From Oerskovia jenensis (GTDB taxonomy: Bacteria > Actinomycetota > Actinomycetes > Actinomycetales > Cellulomonadaceae): a DNA stretch of 64,000 nt. The translations under genes were made by a program, and so were the position numbers. Shown piece by piece: positions 63,906 through 64,000 of this stretch; the stretch's first letter is position 1, and each line of letters opens with the position of its first letter. The DNA is taken from NCBI RefSeq assembly GCF_016907235.1, contig NZ_JAFBBO010000001.1:620001-684000 (forward strand), read 5' to 3'. A model generated the notes under the pieces. That model had not been told where the DNA came from. It saw only the letters and a program-made list of their open reading frames with translations, and made no database searches.

Positions 63906-64000
63906 AGTCCTGCCACCTCCACCAGGGCGTCCTTGAACGCCGTCATCTCCTGCGGCGTGCCGATCGACACCCGCAGCCATCCGTCGGGACCAGTCTCCCG
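63902..64000 (-). CDS. hisC: Histidinol-phosphate aminotransferase, C-terminal fragment
   Basis: The last 32 codons of a gene that continues beyond the right edge. [20 protein letters not shown] matches the C-terminus of HisC. Assignment rests on this motif and on the hisC-hisB order. Confidence 0.88.
   Translation of the reverse strand, partial: RETGPDGWLRVSIGTPQEMTAFKDALVEVAGL

Overview
The window is high-GC (third codon positions are almost always G or C) with many GTG starts, 4-base stop/start overlaps and leaderless-looking promoters. Gene order matches the housekeeping blocks of Actinobacteria: his, infC-rpmI-rplT-tsnR-pheST, argCJBDFRGH, mpg-tyrS, and TPR-HAD-tlyA-nadK-recN-steA-steB-pyrG-nudix, an order also known in Mycobacterium. 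A GH3 beta-glucosidase and the overall gene set suggest a Micrococcales member, perhaps Cellulomonadaceae or Promicromonosporaceae. That placement is inference. It looks chromosomal: I see no IS element, prophage, CRISPR array or tRNA gene.

Layout. 1-1.9 kb: end of a GH3 glycosidase (+). 1.9-16.6 kb: a long minus-strand run, TPR/repeat protein, HAD phosphatase, small acidic protein, tlyA, nadK, recN, steA, steB, a MraY/WecA-like transferase, a MurJ-like flippase, pyrG and a Nudix hydrolase. It joins DNA repair, cofactor supply and a probable envelope/cytokinesis cassette. 16.7-22.4 kb: a complete rRNA operon (16S-23S-5S, minus strand) with two candidate promoters, a 23S processing stem and a terminator. 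22.5-34.4 kb: tyrS, mpg, a P-loop kinase and the full arginine pathway argC-J-B-D-F-R-G-H (minus strand), with a probable ArgR operator at a leaderless argC start.

34.4-47.7 kb is more accessory: a VOC protein, an unknown membrane protein, a PQQ-type beta-propeller, leuA behind a leader-peptide attenuator and divergent from a GntR regulator, a quinone oxidoreductase, a ThiD-TenA fusion under a TPP riboswitch, a frameshifted HEAT-repeat gene, a DUF389 membrane protein, a small lipoprotein, a DUF899 protein and an SDR. 47.7-55.3 kb: pheST, thpR, an rRNA methyltransferase, rplT, rpmI and infC, the last starting at a non-canonical AUC.

55.3-64 kb: a 7-bp minisatellite, a Fur-type regulator with a 32-bp dyad followed by a catalase, then a plus-strand cassette (DUF1844, Pro-rich membrane coiled-coil protein, lipoprotein serine protease, GerW-like protein), and finally minus-strand histidine genes (hisC end, hisB, an orphan, hisH, priA, SseB-like). 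The strongest leads for new biology are the steA-steB-transferase-flippase cassette, the DUF1844-to-GerW cassette, and several compact regulatory layouts (leuA/gntR, argC, infC, fur).
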